A DNA stretch of 64,000 nt from Rhabdobacter roseus (GCF_014202275.1 NZ_JACHGF010000001.1:558001-622000); one strand, 5' to 3'. Counted from the first letter of the stretch, positions 8,265 to 17,781 are shown. Notes: generated by a model not told the origin, from the letters alone. Program-made: numbers and translations.

Positions 8265-8822
8265 ATGTCACGAGTAGGAAATAAAATCATCGTACTGCCT
8301 GAGGGCGTATCAGTGTCACTAGCTGAGGATAATGTAGTGTCAATAAAAGGGCCGAAGGGAACACTTACCCAATCGGTGGATCCTGACATGATCATTGAAA
8401 TCGAAGGCAATGAGATTGCTGTGAAACGGCCAAGTGAGCAGAAGCGGCATAAAGCAATGCATGGCCTATACCGTGCTTTGATCAATAATATGGTAGTAGG
8501 TGTAAGCACTGGCTACAAGAGGGAGTTAGAGATCATAGGTGTAGGATACAAGGCAAGTGTAAGTAACAACGTTCTTGAACTAAATTTAGGGTTTTCTCAC
8601 AGCATTTTTCTTGCTGTACCTTCCGAAATAAGCGTAGTTACGGTTACGGAGAAAGGACAAAACCCAAAAGTGATTTTGGAAGGAATTGATAAAGAGTTGA
8701 TTGGGGTTATTGCGGCCAAGATCAAATCTCTGCGCAAAGTCGAGCCCTATAAGGGTAAAGGAATTCGCTTCTTGGGCGAGCAAGTACGTCGGAAAGCTGG
8801 TAAATCTGCTTCTAAGAAATAG
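8265..8822 (+). CDS. rplF: 50S ribosomal protein L6
   Basis: The 185-residue product shows both tandem L6 domains: MSRVGNKIIVLPEGV at the start, HGLYRALINNMVVGVSTGYKRELEIIGVGYKA in the middle, and EPYKGKGIRFLGEQVRRKAGKSASKK at the end. L6 lies near the factor-binding site and sarcin-ricin loop. The gene starts 19 bases after rpsH and precedes rplR by 53 bases. Confidence 0.98.
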   Translation: MSRVGNKIIVLPEGVSVSLAEDNVVSIKGPKGTLTQSVDPDMIIEIEGNEIAVKRPSEQKRHKAMHGLYRALINNMVVGVSTGYKRELEIIGVGYKASVSNNVLELNLGFSHSIFLAVPSEISVVTVTEKGQNPKVILEGIDKELIGVIAAKIKSLRKVEPYKGKGIRFLGEQVRRKAGKSASKK

Positions 8823-8875
8823 AAATAAAAGCCCCACAGGGATTTTTTCAACAAGTATTATTTAAGATTTAAAAA

Positions 8876-9229
8876 ATGGCGACTGCAAAAACAGACAGAC
8901 GACAACGCCTTAAGTATCATATTCGTAAGAAAGTGCAAGGTAGTTCAGAACGCCCACGGCTTTCCGTGTTTCGTTCAAACACGACAATCTATGCACAAAT
9001 CATTGACGATGTGAGAGGTGTTACTTTGGTAAGTGCTTCTTCCCTGGAGCTAGGAGCAAAGAAAGGCAATACAAACACCGAAGATGCTCAGCAAGTAGGG
9101 AAGAGAATTGCTGAAAAAGCACAGGAGGCGGGAATATCGCTGGTTGTGTTTGATCGCAATGGTTACCTGTACCATGGAAAAGTAAAAGCTTTGGCCGAAG
9201 GAGCCCGTGAGGGTGGCCTCAAATTCTAA
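8876..9229 (+). CDS. rplR: 50S ribosomal protein L18
   Basis: The 117-residue protein carries the 5S rRNA-binding basic N-terminus ([39 protein letters not shown]) and the typical ending [27 protein letters not shown]18, together with L5, places 5S rRNA in the large subunit. It lies 11 bases ahead of rpsE. Nothing unusual is seen. Confidence 0.98.
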   Translation: MATAKTDRRQRLKYHIRKKVQGSSERPRLSVFRSNTTIYAQIIDDVRGVTLVSASSLELGAKKGNTNTEDAQQVGKRIAEKAQEAGISLVVFDRNGYLYHGKVKALAEGAREGGLKF

Positions 9230-9240
9230 GATTATAGATC

Positions 9241-9756
9241 ATGACCAATAATACGAGGCCTGTAAAGGTAAACGAAACTGAGCTCAAAGAGCGCGTAGTT
9301 GCCATTAATCGTGTTGCCAAAGTTGTAAAAGGCGGGCGCCGTTTTAGCTTTTCTGCCATTGTAGTGGTAGGAGACGGAAAAGGAGTTGTAGGATACGGAC
9401 TTGGCAAAGCCAATGAAGTAACCGACGCCATTGCTAAGGGTATTGACGATGCAAAGAAAAACCTTTTTCAAGTTCCCTTGCTCAAAACAACGGTTCCTCA
9501 TGTTATGGAAGGTAAATATAGCGGTGGTTTCGTCCTAATTAAGCCAGCTGCACCTGGTACGGGCGTAATTGCCGGTGGAGCCATGCGTGCCGTTTTAGAG
9601 AGTGCTGGTGTTAAAGATGTATTGGCAAAATCGAAAGGTTCTTCTAATCCTCATAACGTAGTAAAAGCAACGATTGATGCGCTTTTAAAAATGAGAGCTC
9701 CTCACCAGATAGCTTTCCAGCGCGGGGTTAAGCTAGAAAAGGTTTTTAACGGATAA
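9241..9756 (+). CDS. rpsE: 30S ribosomal protein S5
   Basis: The 171-residue protein contains the S5 double-stranded RNA-binding-like domain ([47 protein letters not shown]) and the C-terminal domain with [44 protein letters not shown]5 lies at the mRNA entry channel and influences decoding accuracy. It is followed after 41 bases by the short rpmD gene. Confidence 0.98.
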   Translation: MTNNTRPVKVNETELKERVVAINRVAKVVKGGRRFSFSAIVVVGDGKGVVGYGLGKANEVTDAIAKGIDDAKKNLFQVPLLKTTVPHVMEGKYSGGFVLIKPAAPGTGVIAGGAMRAVLESAGVKDVLAKSKGSSNPHNVVKATIDALLKMRAPHQIAFQRGVKLEKVFNG

Positions 9757-9797
9757 TTCAATTGTTGAGTTGAATAGACCTAATTACAAGAGCAATC

Positions 9798-9977
9798 ATG
9801 TCAAAAGTACGTATTACACAAGTCAGAAGTACGATCGATCGTCCAGAGAACCAAAAACGCACGATTAAGGCGCTAGGTTTAGGGAAAATCAATCGTTCCG
9901 TTGAAAAAGAAAACACAGACACACTTGCGGGCATGATTCGTAAGGTGAGCCACTTAGTACAAGTTGAAGAAATTTAA
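9798..9977 (+). CDS. rpmD: 50S ribosomal protein L30
   Basis: A short frame from the ATG at 9798 to the TAA at 9975-9977 encodes 59 residues beginning MSKVRITQVRSTIDRP. It continues with the L30 pattern NQKRTIKALGLGKINRSVEKENTDTLAGMIRKVSHLVQVEE. The length is that of bacterial L30, a small protein of the large subunit. It fills the space between rpsE and rplO, where the spc operon normally carries this gene, 13 bases before rplO. Confidence 0.97.
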   Translation: MSKVRITQVRSTIDRPENQKRTIKALGLGKINRSVEKENTDTLAGMIRKVSHLVQVEEI

Positions 9978-9990
9978 ATAGGTCATTCTT

Positions 9991-10437
9991 ATGAATCTTA
10001 ATTCATTAAAACCCGCTGTTGGTTCAGTTCGTGATGACAAACGGATTGGTCGTGGAACGGGATCGGGAAAAGGAGGAACTTCTACACGTGGGCATAAAGG
10101 GGCAAAATCACGCTCTGGATATAGTGCTAAGCGTGGTTTTGAGGGCGGTCAAATGCCTTTACAGCGTCGAGTTCCTAAGTTTGGATTTAATAACATTAAT
10201 CGAGTAGCTTACAAGGCGCTTAATTTGGATGCAATTCAAGGATTGGTGGACAAAACAGGCGTTTCAGTAGTTGATTTCGAGCTTCTCCATACCAACGGTC
10301 TGGTTAGCAAGAAAGACTTGGTTAAGATTCTCAATCGTGGTGAGATTACCTCAGCAGTCGAAGTTCAGGCGCACGGCTTTTCTGCAACAGCAATAGCAGC
10401 CATTGAGAAAGCAGGAGGTAAAATAACAAAATTGTAG
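9991..10437 (+). CDS. rplO: 50S ribosomal protein L15
   Basis: The 148-residue protein starts MNLNSLKPAVGSVRDDKRIGRGTGSGKGGTSTRGHKG. This glycine- and lysine-rich extended N-terminus of L15 threads through 23S rRNA. The globular C-terminal part ends with HGFSATAIAAIEKAGGKITKL. The gene directly precedes secY, the classic spc-operon arrangement, with 66 bases between. Confidence 0.98.
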   Translation: MNLNSLKPAVGSVRDDKRIGRGTGSGKGGTSTRGHKGAKSRSGYSAKRGFEGGQMPLQRRVPKFGFNNINRVAYKALNLDAIQGLVDKTGVSVVDFELLHTNGLVSKKDLVKILNRGEITSAVEVQAHGFSATAIAAIEKAGGKITKL

Positions 10438-10503
10438 TCCTGTTGGGAAAAAACTGAATTTTAGCGTTCAAAAATCAACCACAGGTAATACAATCCTCGC
10501 GAC

Positions 10504-11817
10504 ATGAAACGATTTATCGACACAATTAAGAATATTTTTTCAATTGAGGAGTTGAGAACGCGTATTCTCAACACTCTTTTGTTTATAACGATATTCCGTT
10601 TAGGGTCATTCGTAATACTCCCAGGCGTCGAACCGGACCGAATGAATTTTTCTTCGCAGGGACTATTGGGGCTATTGGATACCTTTTTAGGGGGAGCCTT
10701 TAGCAAGGCGTCTATCTTTGCATTAGGGATTATGCCCTATATCTCAGCGTCTATTGCTATTCAGCTTTTGACAATGGCATTGCCCTATTTCCAGAAGATG
10801 CAGAAGGAAGGGGAGTCAGGTCGCAAAAAGTTAAACCAAATTACACGGGTATTAACCATTGTGGTTACTTTCGCTCAAGGGATGGCTTATTTGAAAACCA
10901 CGGTACCCGACGAAGCATTGCTGGTTTCTAGGAATATATTCATGGTATCTTCGGTTTTCATCCTCACGGCCGGTACTATGTTTTGCATGTGGCTGGGAGA
11001 GCGAATTACTGATAAAGGAGTAGGAAATGGTATTTCCATGCTCATTATGATTGGAATTGTCTCGCGTTTTCCGGGAGCCATTTATATGGAATTTTCGTCA
11101 AGGGGTAGTGGTCAGATCCTGATATTTGTTTTGGAGCTAGTAGCATTATACTTTGTAATTATGGGGGCTGTTATGCTGACGCAGGCAGTTCGCCGAGTAC
11201 CTATACAGTATGCGAAACAAGTCGTAGGCAACAGAGTCATGGGCGGTCAGAGACAGTACCTGCCCTTGAAGGTAAATGCAGCCGGAGTTATGCCAATCAT
11301 TTTTGCTCAGGCGCTTATGTTCATTCCTTCGTTAGTAGCGTCTATGTTTGCTGAAAGAAGCGATTTCGCCAGTAACGTAGCTACCATTTTCGCCAATATT
11401 ACTACTTGGCAGTACAACTTATTGTTTGCCTTCCTGATCATCGTTTTTACTTTCTTCTACACAGCTATCTCCGTTAATCCGGTACAAATAGCAGACGACA
11501 TGAAACGTGGTGGAGGCTTTATTCCGGGAATCAAGCCTGGTCTGCAAACCTCCGACTACATCAGTTCTGTATTAGATAGAATTACTTTTCCAGGATCGAT
11601 AATGCTGGCAATAGTGGCTATAATGCCCGCCTTTGCTAGTCTCTTAGGAATGAATAGTTCTTTTGCTCAGTTCTTTGGCGGAACATCATTACTAATTATG
11701 GTAGGGGTCGTTTTGGATACTCTACAACAAATAGAAAGTTACTTATTGATGCGCCGCTACGAAGGTTTGATGAAATCAGGTCGGATTAAGGGGAGAGCGG
11801 AGAGCATAGCTGTATAA
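10504..11817 (+). CDS. secY: Protein translocase subunit SecY
   Basis: The 437-residue product is an integral inner-membrane protein with about ten hydrophobic segments. It has recognisable SecY parts, including the N-terminal amphipathic region (FIDTIKNIFSIEELRTRILNTLLFI), the plug-side segment GIMPYISASIAIQLL, and the cytosolic loop with QRQYLPLKVNAAGVMPIIFA. SecY is the central channel of the Sec system for protein export. Its stop lies 4 bases before the map ATG, so the two are coupled. Confidence 0.98.
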   Translation: MKRFIDTIKNIFSIEELRTRILNTLLFITIFRLGSFVILPGVEPDRMNFSSQGLLGLLDTFLGGAFSKASIFALGIMPYISASIAIQLLTMALPYFQKMQKEGESGRKKLNQITRVLTIVVTFAQGMAYLKTTVPDEALLVSRNIFMVSSVFILTAGTMFCMWLGERITDKGVGNGISMLIMIGIVSRFPGAIYMEFSSRGSGQILIFVLELVALYFVIMGAVMLTQAVRRVPIQYAKQVVGNRVMGGQRQYLPLKVNAAGVMPIIFAQALMFIPSLVASMFAERSDFASNVATIFANITTWQYNLLFAFLIIVFTFFYTAISVNPVQIADDMKRGGGFIPGIKPGLQTSDYISSVLDRITFPGSIMLAIVAIMPAFASLLGMNSSFAQFFGGTSLLIMVGVVLDTLQQIESYLLMRRYEGLMKSGRIKGRAESIAV

Positions 11818-11821
11818 AAGT

Positions 11822-12619
11822 ATGATCTACCTGAAGACGGATCAGGAGATAGAGCTCATAAAGCAGAGCGCTGTTGTTCTAGGAAAAACACATGCGGAGG
11901 TAGCCAAATGGGTGAAGCCGGGGGTAGCTACTAGGCAGCTTGATAAGATTGCGGAAGAATATATACTTGATTACCAGGGGGTACCTTCATTTAAAGGGTA
12001 CAATAAATTCCCAGCATCTCTCTGTATCTCTATCAATGAAACAGTCGTGCACGGTATACCCAGTGGCTATGAATTGAGGGATGGAGATGTTGTGTCCATT
12101 GATTGCGGCGTAAAATTGAATGGATACCACAGTGATAGTGCTTATACTTATCCCGTTGGCGAGGTAGCTCCGGAGATAATGGATCTTTTAGTTCGAACCA
12201 AAAGATCACTTTATCAAGGAATTGAAATGGCCAAGGATGGTTTACGAATGGGCGATATTGGCTTCGCTGTCCAGGATTATGTGGAAAGCTTTGGTTACTC
12301 AGTCGTTCGGGAACTAGTAGGACATGGTGTTGGGAGAAATTTGCATGAAAGCCCAGAAGTACCCAATTACGGAAAAAGAGGCAAAGGGATTCGTTTAAAA
12401 GAAGGCATGGTACTTGCCATAGAACCTATGGTAAACCTGGGAAAAAAAGCAGTTGTGCAAGAACGGGACGGCTGGACGATTCGAACGGCAGATCGTAAAC
12501 CCTCAGCTCATTTTGAGCATACGGTGGCGGTTCGGAAAGGAAAAGCCGAAATCCTTACTACCTTTAAATATATAGAAGAAGTTACGGCAAATACCAGCTT
12601 AATGGTAAACGCAGACTAA
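11822..12619 (+). CDS. map: Methionine aminopeptidase, type I
   Basis: This 265-residue enzyme removes the initiator methionine from new proteins. The five metal ligands of the family are present in order: Asp in VSIDCG, Asp in HSDSAYT, His in GHGVGRNLHE, Glu in AIEPM and Glu in HFEHTVAV. It starts 4 bases after secY and is followed after 15 bases by infA. This secY-map-infA-rpmJ order is common in Bacteroidota and Firmicutes. Confidence 0.97.
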   Translation: MIYLKTDQEIELIKQSAVVLGKTHAEVAKWVKPGVATRQLDKIAEEYILDYQGVPSFKGYNKFPASLCISINETVVHGIPSGYELRDGDVVSIDCGVKLNGYHSDSAYTYPVGEVAPEIMDLLVRTKRSLYQGIEMAKDGLRMGDIGFAVQDYVESFGYSVVRELVGHGVGRNLHESPEVPNYGKRGKGIRLKEGMVLAIEPMVNLGKKAVVQERDGWTIRTADRKPSAHFEHTVAVRKGKAEILTTFKYIEEVTANTSLMVNAD

Positions 12620-12634
12620 CCCCAACATTAAAGA

Positions 12635-12853
12635 ATGGCCAAACAAGCATCCATAGAGCAAGACGGGATCATTATTGAAGCATTATCTAACGCTATGTTC
12701 CGTGTTCAATTGGAAAACAAGCATGAAGTAATTGCTCACATTTCGGGTAAAATGCGAATGCACTATATCAAAATTTTACCCGGAGACCGGGTGAAGCTAG
12801 AAATGTCACCCTATGATTTATCCAAAGCCCGCATTGTATATCGTTATAAATAA
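12635..12853 (+). CDS. infA: Translation initiation factor IF-1
   Basis: The 72-residue OB-fold protein has the full IF-1 pattern ([52 protein letters not shown], and the [11 protein letters not shown] ending). IF-1 occupies the A site of the 30S subunit during initiation. It is in its common place between map and rpmJ. Confidence 0.98.
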   Translation: MAKQASIEQDGIIIEALSNAMFRVQLENKHEVIAHISGKMRMHYIKILPGDRVKLEMSPYDLSKARIVYRYK

Positions 12854-12907
12854 TTAGGTTACTCTTTTTGTCTTAATTGGTGAACTACGCGAAAATAAAA
12901 TACGAAA

Positions 12908-13024
12908 ATGAAAGTTAAAGCATCAGTAAAAAAGCGCAGTGTAGACTGCAAAGTGATCCGCCGTAAAGGCAAGATCTACGTAATTAATAAAAAGAATCCT
13001 CGGTACAAACAAAGACAAGGATAA
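12908..13024 (+). CDS. rpmJ: 50S ribosomal protein L36
   Basis: A 38-codon frame from ATG 12908 to TAA 13022-13024 begins [17 protein letters not shown] and ends NPRYKQRQG, the L36 pattern. In zinc-binding L36 three cysteines and a histidine hold the metal. Here the first Cys is Ser, the third is Asn (YVINKKN) and the His is Tyr, leaving only Cys14. This is therefore a zinc-independent version. It sits 5 bases ahead of rpsM. Confidence 0.96.
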   Translation: MKVKASVKKRSVDCKVIRRKGKIYVINKKNPRYKQRQG

Positions 13025-13029
13025 TCGAT

Positions 13030-13407
13030 ATGGCACGTATTTCAGGAGTTGACATCCCCGATCGTAAAAGAGGCGAAATATCTTTAACGTATATCTATGG
13101 CATTGGTCGTAGCTCGGCACGTAAGATACTTGACAAGGCGGGGATAAATCAGGATAAGAAGGTAGTAGACTGGACCGATGACGAGTCTGGTGCGGTTCGT
13201 TCGATCATCGCTAACGAGTTTAAAGTAGAAGGTGCGCTCAAGTCAGAAGTACAGTTGAGCATCAAACGCTTAATGGATATTGCCTGCTACCGGGGATTGC
13301 GTCACCGCAAAGGCTTGCCATTGCGTGGCCAGAGAACTAAGAATAATTCTCGTACTCGCAAAGGGAAACGCAAGACTGTTGCGAACAAGAAGAAGGCTAC
13401 GAAATAA
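13030..13407 (+). CDS. rpsM: 30S ribosomal protein S13
   Basis: The 125-residue protein begins [34 protein letters not shown], containing the helix-two-turn-helix region of S13. It ends in the basic tail ([29 protein letters not shown] type) that contacts the P-site tRNA. It lies 45 bases ahead of rpsK. In E. coli this point is the start of the alpha operon; here it follows rpmJ by only 5 bases, with no room for a promoter. Confidence 0.98.
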   Translation: MARISGVDIPDRKRGEISLTYIYGIGRSSARKILDKAGINQDKKVVDWTDDESGAVRSIIANEFKVEGALKSEVQLSIKRLMDIACYRGLRHRKGLPLRGQRTKNNSRTRKGKRKTVANKKKATK

Positions 13408-13452
13408 TACCTGAGAAGTAGGCCTCGCCTATGACTTATATACCAAACAGCA

Positions 13453-13848
13453 ATGGCACAAAATAAAAGAAAAGACAAGGCAAAGAAAAGGGTGGTGGTT
13501 GTGGAGCCTACCGGCCAGGTACACATTAAGGCTTCTTTTAACAACATCATCATCTCAATTACCAATAGCAATGGGCAAGTAATTTCCTGGGCTTCGGCGG
13601 GCAAGATGGGCTTCCGGGGTTCCAAGAAAAATACCCCCTATGCTGCCCAGACGGCGGCTCAAAATTGCGCGCAGGTTGCTTTTGACCTAGGAATGCGTAA
13701 GGCGGAGGTGTATGTAAAAGGACCCGGTTCGGGTCGTGAGTCAGCTATTCGTACCATCCAAAATGCAGGCATTGAAGTGACATCCATTCGGGATATTACG
13801 CCGCTTCCTCATAATGGATGCCGCCCTCCTAAGCGCAGAAGAGTTTAA
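13453..13848 (+). CDS. rpsK: 30S ribosomal protein S11
   Basis: The 131-residue product has the S11 pattern: [88 protein letters not shown]. The Asn-Gly in [13 protein letters not shown] is the conserved motif that becomes isoaspartate in some species. S11 forms the platform near the mRNA exit. A 91-base gap with no clear motif separates it from rpsD. Confidence 0.98.
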   Translation: MAQNKRKDKAKKRVVVVEPTGQVHIKASFNNIIISITNSNGQVISWASAGKMGFRGSKKNTPYAAQTAAQNCAQVAFDLGMRKAEVYVKGPGSGRESAIRTIQNAGIEVTSIRDITPLPHNGCRPPKRRRV

Positions 13849-13939
13849 TCATTCCCTTTTAGTTGGTATTTGATTGATAATTTGGACACTGGGATTATTT
13901 AATCACTACCAATAGTTCTTTAAAAATAAAACGTTAATA

Positions 13940-14545
13940 ATGGCACGTTATACAGGTCCCAAATCAAAAATATCCAGACGCTTCGGTGAGCCCATTATGG
14001 GCCCAAGCAAAGCGCTTAACAAGAAAAACTACCCTCCGGGGGTACATGGTCGCGGGCGTCGTTCTAAAAAATCGGAATACGCGTTGCAACTAATGGAAAA
14101 GCAAAAGGTGAAGTATATCTACGGAATTCTGGAAAGACAATTCCGTAACCTTTTTCACCGTGCGGCCATTAAGGACGGAATTACGGGTGAGAACATGCTT
14201 AAGTACTGCGAAGCTCGCCTCGATAATACCGTTTATCGTCTGGGTATAGCACCTACCCGCCGTGCTGCTCGTCAATTGGTTTCTCACAAACACATCCTTG
14301 TCGACGGAGAGGTAGTTAATATCCCTTCTTATTCCTTACGGCCAGGACAAGTAATTTCGGTTCGAGAAAAATCCAAATCATTGGAAGCCGTAACGGAAAG
14401 CCTTGTCAGTCATAGCTCGAAACGGTACACTTGGCTTGAATGGCAAGGGCCTGATATGGTAGGTAAATTTGTAACCTACCCTGAGCGCGACCAAATACCT
14501 GAAAATATTAACGAGCAACTCATTGTCGAGTTGTATTCGAAGTAA
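13940..14545 (+). CDS. rpsD: 30S ribosomal protein S4
   Basis: The 201-residue protein is a zinc-independent S4: the N-terminal CXXC motifs are absent ([34 protein letters not shown]). The S4 RNA-binding domain is found at about residues 92-155 ([40 protein letters not shown]). S4 nucleates 30S assembly and in E. coli represses the alpha operon. It is followed by an unusually structured 136-base spacer before rpoA. Confidence 0.97.
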   Translation: MARYTGPKSKISRRFGEPIMGPSKALNKKNYPPGVHGRGRRSKKSEYALQLMEKQKVKYIYGILERQFRNLFHRAAIKDGITGENMLKYCEARLDNTVYRLGIAPTRRAARQLVSHKHILVDGEVVNIPSYSLRPGQVISVREKSKSLEAVTESLVSHSSKRYTWLEWQGPDMVGKFVTYPERDQIPENINEQLIVELYSK

Positions 14546-14568
14546 ATAGGCACTTCTTATATTTTTTT

Positions 14569-14673
14569 GCCCCGGCTAAGCCGGGGCATCCTTGTACCCG
14601 CGTATGCGGGCTTATTTGCGATCGCAAAGGTAACGGTGGCCTGATCAATCACCATTTACTATACATAAAGGAG
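14569..14673 (+). promoter_or_regulatory. Three-hairpin rpsD-rpoA spacer with a Shine-Dalgarno site
   Basis: The spacer contains three successive perfect stems. These are an 8-bp GC-rich hairpin with a 3-base loop (14569-14576 with 14580-14587), a 5-bp hairpin (14597-14601 with 14606-14610), and a 14-base palindrome TTTGCGATCGCAAA (14615-14628). No T-run follows the first stem, so it is not a standard terminator. AAGGAG at 14668-14673 stands 8 bases before the rpoA ATG, an ideal Shine-Dalgarno site and rare in this window. Separate control or processing of the rpoA message is inferred. Confidence 0.5.
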
Positions 14674-14681
14674 CATAGACT

Positions 14682-15671
14682 ATGTCAATATTAGCTTTCC
14701 AAATGCCTGATAAAGTCGTGATGGAAAAAGCCGACGACTTTCACGGGTTGTTTGAGTTTAAGCCATTGGAGAAAGGGTATGGCGTAACGATAGGAAACGC
14801 GTTGCGTAGAATACTTCTTTCCTCTTTGGAAGGATACGCCATCACGAGCGTGAAGTTCCCTGGGGTACTTCATGAATTTTCGTCCATTGAGGGGATTGTA
14901 GAGGATGTAACAGAGATCATCCTTAACCTGAAAATGGTACGGTTCAAGAAAGTATCAGATCTAATTGAAAATCGTATCGTTGTTAATCTGAAAAACGTTT
15001 CGGTGGTGACGGCGGGCGATATAGGTAAATTTACCAGCTCATTCGAGGTACTTAATCCTGATCTGGTAATCTGCCATGTTGACGATCAACGCGAATTTGA
15101 AATGGAACTTCTTCTTGATAAAGGAAGAGGTTACGTACCAGCTGATGAGCCTCGGGCCAATGAAATCCCGTTTGGCCACATTGCCATGGACGCCATTTAT
15201 ACGCCCATCAAGAACGTTAAATACAGCGTTGAAAATACGCGGGTGGAGCAACGGACTGACTATGAGCGCCTACTCATTGATATTCAAACTGACGGATCCA
15301 TTCATCCGGAAGATGCTTTGAAAGGAGCTGCTAATATACTGATTCAGCACTTCATGCTTTTCTCTGATCAGACAATGACGTTTGAGAAGCAGAAAGCCGA
15401 AGAAGAGAATCAGGTAGATGAAGAAATGTTGCGGATGCGTAAGCTTCTCAAAACGTCACTTTCTGAGCTTGATCTGTCAGTTCGCGCTTATAACTGCTTG
15501 AAGTCAGCGGATGTAAAAACGTTGGGCGACTTGGTAAAGTTAGAAATTTCGGATATGATGAAGTTCCGTAACTTTGGTAAAAAATCACTAACCGAGCTCG
15601 AGCAGCTTGTAGCCGAAAAAAGCCTTACGTTCGGAATGGACGTGACGAAGTACCGTCTGGAGGAGGATTAA
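14682..15671 (+). CDS. rpoA: DNA-directed RNA polymerase subunit alpha
   Basis: The 329-residue protein contains the N-terminal assembly domain ([33 protein letters not shown]) and the C-terminal domain with its helix-hairpin-helix ([38 protein letters not shown], about residues 265-315). The C-terminal domain binds promoter UP elements and activators. The ATG at 14682 is preceded by a good Shine-Dalgarno sequence, unlike nearly every other gene here. A small hairpin (15704-15709 with 15713-15718) lies between it and rplQ. Confidence 0.98.
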   Translation: MSILAFQMPDKVVMEKADDFHGLFEFKPLEKGYGVTIGNALRRILLSSLEGYAITSVKFPGVLHEFSSIEGIVEDVTEIILNLKMVRFKKVSDLIENRIVVNLKNVSVVTAGDIGKFTSSFEVLNPDLVICHVDDQREFEMELLLDKGRGYVPADEPRANEIPFGHIAMDAIYTPIKNVKYSVENTRVEQRTDYERLLIDIQTDGSIHPEDALKGAANILIQHFMLFSDQTMTFEKQKAEEENQVDEEMLRMRKLLKTSLSELDLSVRAYNCLKSADVKTLGDLVKLEISDMMKFRNFGKKSLTELEQLVAEKSLTFGMDVTKYRLEED

Positions 15672-15746
15672 CCAGTAATTTATATAAGCATGTATTCTGT
15701 AGCGCGTTTGCTAAACGCCGCTCGAAGCAGCTAAACAACCAAAACA

Positions 15747-16529
15747 ATGAGACACGGAAAGAAATTTAATCATCTAGGAAGAACGGCTTCGCACCGTAGC
15801 GCTTTGTTGTCCAACATGGCGTCTTCTCTGATTTTGCACAAGCGCATTGAAACTACCTTGCCTAAAGCAAAAGAACTAAGAAAGTACGTAGAGCCCCTGT
15901 TGACCCGTTCAAAAGATGATTCAACGCATAACCGCCGGGTGGTATTTTCGTATCTTAAAGACAAAGACTCAGTTAAAGAATTATTTGATGTAGTATCAGA
16001 TAAAATCGCTGATCGTCCCGGTGGATATACCCGGATTATCAAGTTGGGTACTCGTCAGGGTGACGCCGCTGAGATTTGCTTGATGGAGCTGGTTGACTTT
16101 AACGAAACCCTACTCCTGGCCGAAGCTGATAAGCCAGCTAAAACGCGTCGTAGCCGTCGCGGTGGAAAGAAAGCCGAAGGTACTTCCAAAGAAGAAACTA
16201 CGGCCAAAGCCAATGAGGCTCCCACAACCACTCCGGAAGCTCCCGCTACTGAATCAACGGATGCTTCTTCCGAAGCGGATGATCTGAGAAAGGTAGAAGG
16301 AATAGGCCCTAAAATTGCCGAAGTTCTGGCCGAAGCAGGCATCAGTACTTTTGCTCAGTTGGCCGAAAGTACCCCCGAAGCCATTCGTGAAATCCTCGAC
16401 AACGCGGGTTCGCAGTTTGCTTCTCATGACCCTGCTACCTGGCCTCAGCAAGCCCAGCTGGCCGCAGCTGGCAAGTGGGATGAGCTAAAAGCCTGGCAAG
16501 ATGAACTAAACGGCGGTCGCGAAAGTTAA
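15747..16529 (+). CDS. rplQ: 50S ribosomal protein L17 with helix-hairpin-helix extension
   Basis: Residues 1 to about 120 are a normal L17 ([24 protein letters not shown], then [16 protein letters not shown] and [25 protein letters not shown]). After this comes a basic, then Ala/Thr/Glu-rich linker (about 125-175). The last about 85 residues begin [21 protein letters not shown], a helix-hairpin-helix motif, and continue through [16 protein letters not shown] to a Trp-rich ending. At 260 residues the protein is twice the usual length. I recall similar domains on ribosomal proteins of other Bacteroidota. The terminator at 16571 closes the cluster. Confidence 0.96.
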   Translation: MRHGKKFNHLGRTASHRSALLSNMASSLILHKRIETTLPKAKELRKYVEPLLTRSKDDSTHNRRVVFSYLKDKDSVKELFDVVSDKIADRPGGYTRIIKLGTRQGDAAEICLMELVDFNETLLLAEADKPAKTRRSRRGGKKAEGTSKEETTAKANEAPTTTPEAPATESTDASSEADDLRKVEGIGPKIAEVLAEAGISTFAQLAESTPEAIREILDNAGSQFASHDPATWPQQAQLAAAGKWDELKAWQDELNGGRES

Positions 16530-16570
16530 TACTCAGAAACGACAGAAAATGAAAAAAAGGTAATATACAA

Positions 16571-16607
16571 AAGGGGTTAAACGTTTTCGTTTGACCCCTT
16601 TTTTTGC
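16571..16607 (+). terminator. Terminator of the ribosomal cluster
   Basis: An 11-bp stem (GGGGTTAAACG with CGTTTGACCCC, one mismatched pair) with a TTTT loop is followed by a run of seven T. It lies 42 bases after the rplQ stop and ends the long ribosomal transcript. Confidence 0.85.
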
Positions 16608-16619
16608 GCATGAATTAAT

Positions 16620-16627
16620 TAATTTTG
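16620..16627 (+). promoter_or_regulatory. Candidate -7 box for carA
   Basis: TAATTTTG matches the Bacteroidota -7 consensus TAnnTTTG and lies 50 bases before the carA ATG, just after the ribosomal-cluster terminator. The nearest upstream TTG (16591-16593) is 26 bases away, farther than the usual 19-23. Confidence 0.4.
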
Positions 16628-16677
16628 AGGCTAGTTAAAAAGCTCCCTCGCAAACTGTAAATCACTTTTAACCATCT

Positions 16678-17781
16678 ATGACTCAAACAAAAGAAGCTCT
16701 TTTACTGCTAGAAGACGGAACGGCGTATCGTGGCACAGCGCTTGGTATGGAAGGTACCAAAGGTGGCGAAATTTGCTTTAACACGGGAATGACAGGGTAC
16801 CAGGAGATCTACACCGACCCTTCTTACTTTGGTCAGATTATCGTGAATACGAATTCACACATAGGGAACTATGGCGTGCAGCTGGAAGTAGAGGAGGAGT
16901 CAGACTCGGTAAAAATTAGCGGCATGGTATGTAATACTTTTTCGACCATTTACTCCCGCCACACGGCCGACTATTCTTTACAAGAGTACTTTGAAAGAGC
17001 TAAAATTATAGGGATTAGTAATGTAGATACCCGGCACCTGGTTCGGCATGTGCGCCAGAAAGGGGTCATGAACGCCATTATTTCGTCGGAAATCTTGGAT
17101 GCAAAGGAACTGATGGATGAACTCCACAAAGTACCTTCCATGGAAGGCCTGGAGTTATCTTCGGTGGTGTCTACCAAGACGCCTTACTACGTAGGGGATG
17201 AAACCGAAAGCCGTTGGCGAATTGCCGTGCTGGACTACGGAATTAAGAAGAGTATTCTCCACAACCTTACCCTGCGTGGATGCTACTGCAAGGTATTTCC
17301 GGCGCAGACTCCTTTTGAAGAGATAATGGCCTGGAATCCGGATGGCTTTTTTATCTCCAACGGACCAGGAGACCCGGCGGCAATGGCGTACGCGTCGAAT
17401 GACGTGAAGAAGATGGTCGACACCCAAAAGCCTTTGTTTGGGATTTGCCTGGGGCACCAGTTGCTGGCGCTAGCCAGTGGTATTTCTACTTACAAGATGC
17501 ACCACGGACATCGCGGACTGAACCATCCGGTAAAAAATCTCATTACGGGACTATGCGAAGTGACCTCCCAAAACCACGGTTTTGCGGTCAATCCCGAAGA
17601 AATTCAGGGTCATGCTGATGTGGAAGTAACGCATGTGAACCTCAATGACAAAACCATTGAGGGAATTCGAAGAAAGGACCGGCCGGCCTTCTCGGTACAG
17701 TACCACCCGGAAGCGTCACCGGGCCCGCACGATTCCCGTTACCTCTTTGATGAATTTGCGAAACTACTCGCTGAAGCGTAA
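16678..17781 (+). CDS. carA: Carbamoyl-phosphate synthase small subunit
   Basis: The 367-residue protein is the glutamine amidotransferase subunit that feeds ammonia to CarB for arginine and pyrimidine synthesis. The N-terminal CPSase domain (LLLEDGTAYRGTALGMEGTKGGEICFNTGMTGYQE) is followed by a class I GATase domain with FISNGPGDPAAM, the nucleophile Cys257 in FGICLGHQL, and the His-Glu pair in VQYHPEASPGPHD. carB is not in the window. rplQ-carA adjacency is familiar in Cytophagales. Confidence 0.97.
   Translation: MTQTKEALLLLEDGTAYRGTALGMEGTKGGEICFNTGMTGYQEIYTDPSYFGQIIVNTNSHIGNYGVQLEVEEESDSVKISGMVCNTFSTIYSRHTADYSLQEYFERAKIIGISNVDTRHLVRHVRQKGVMNAIISSEILDAKELMDELHKVPSMEGLELSSVVSTKTPYYVGDETESRWRIAVLDYGIKKSILHNLTLRGCYCKVFPAQTPFEEIMAWNPDGFFISNGPGDPAAMAYASNDVKKMVDTQKPLFGICLGHQLLALASGISTYKMHHGHRGLNHPVKNLITGLCEVTSQNHGFAVNPEEIQGHADVEVTHVNLNDKTIEGIRRKDRPAFSVQYHPEASPGPHDSRYLFDEFAKLLAEA

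Noticed and set aside
14569-14587. Intrinsic terminator after rpsD
   Set aside because: The stem is strong but is followed by ATCCTTG, not a T-run; the T-run is on its 5' side, so it would not end transcription in the usual way.
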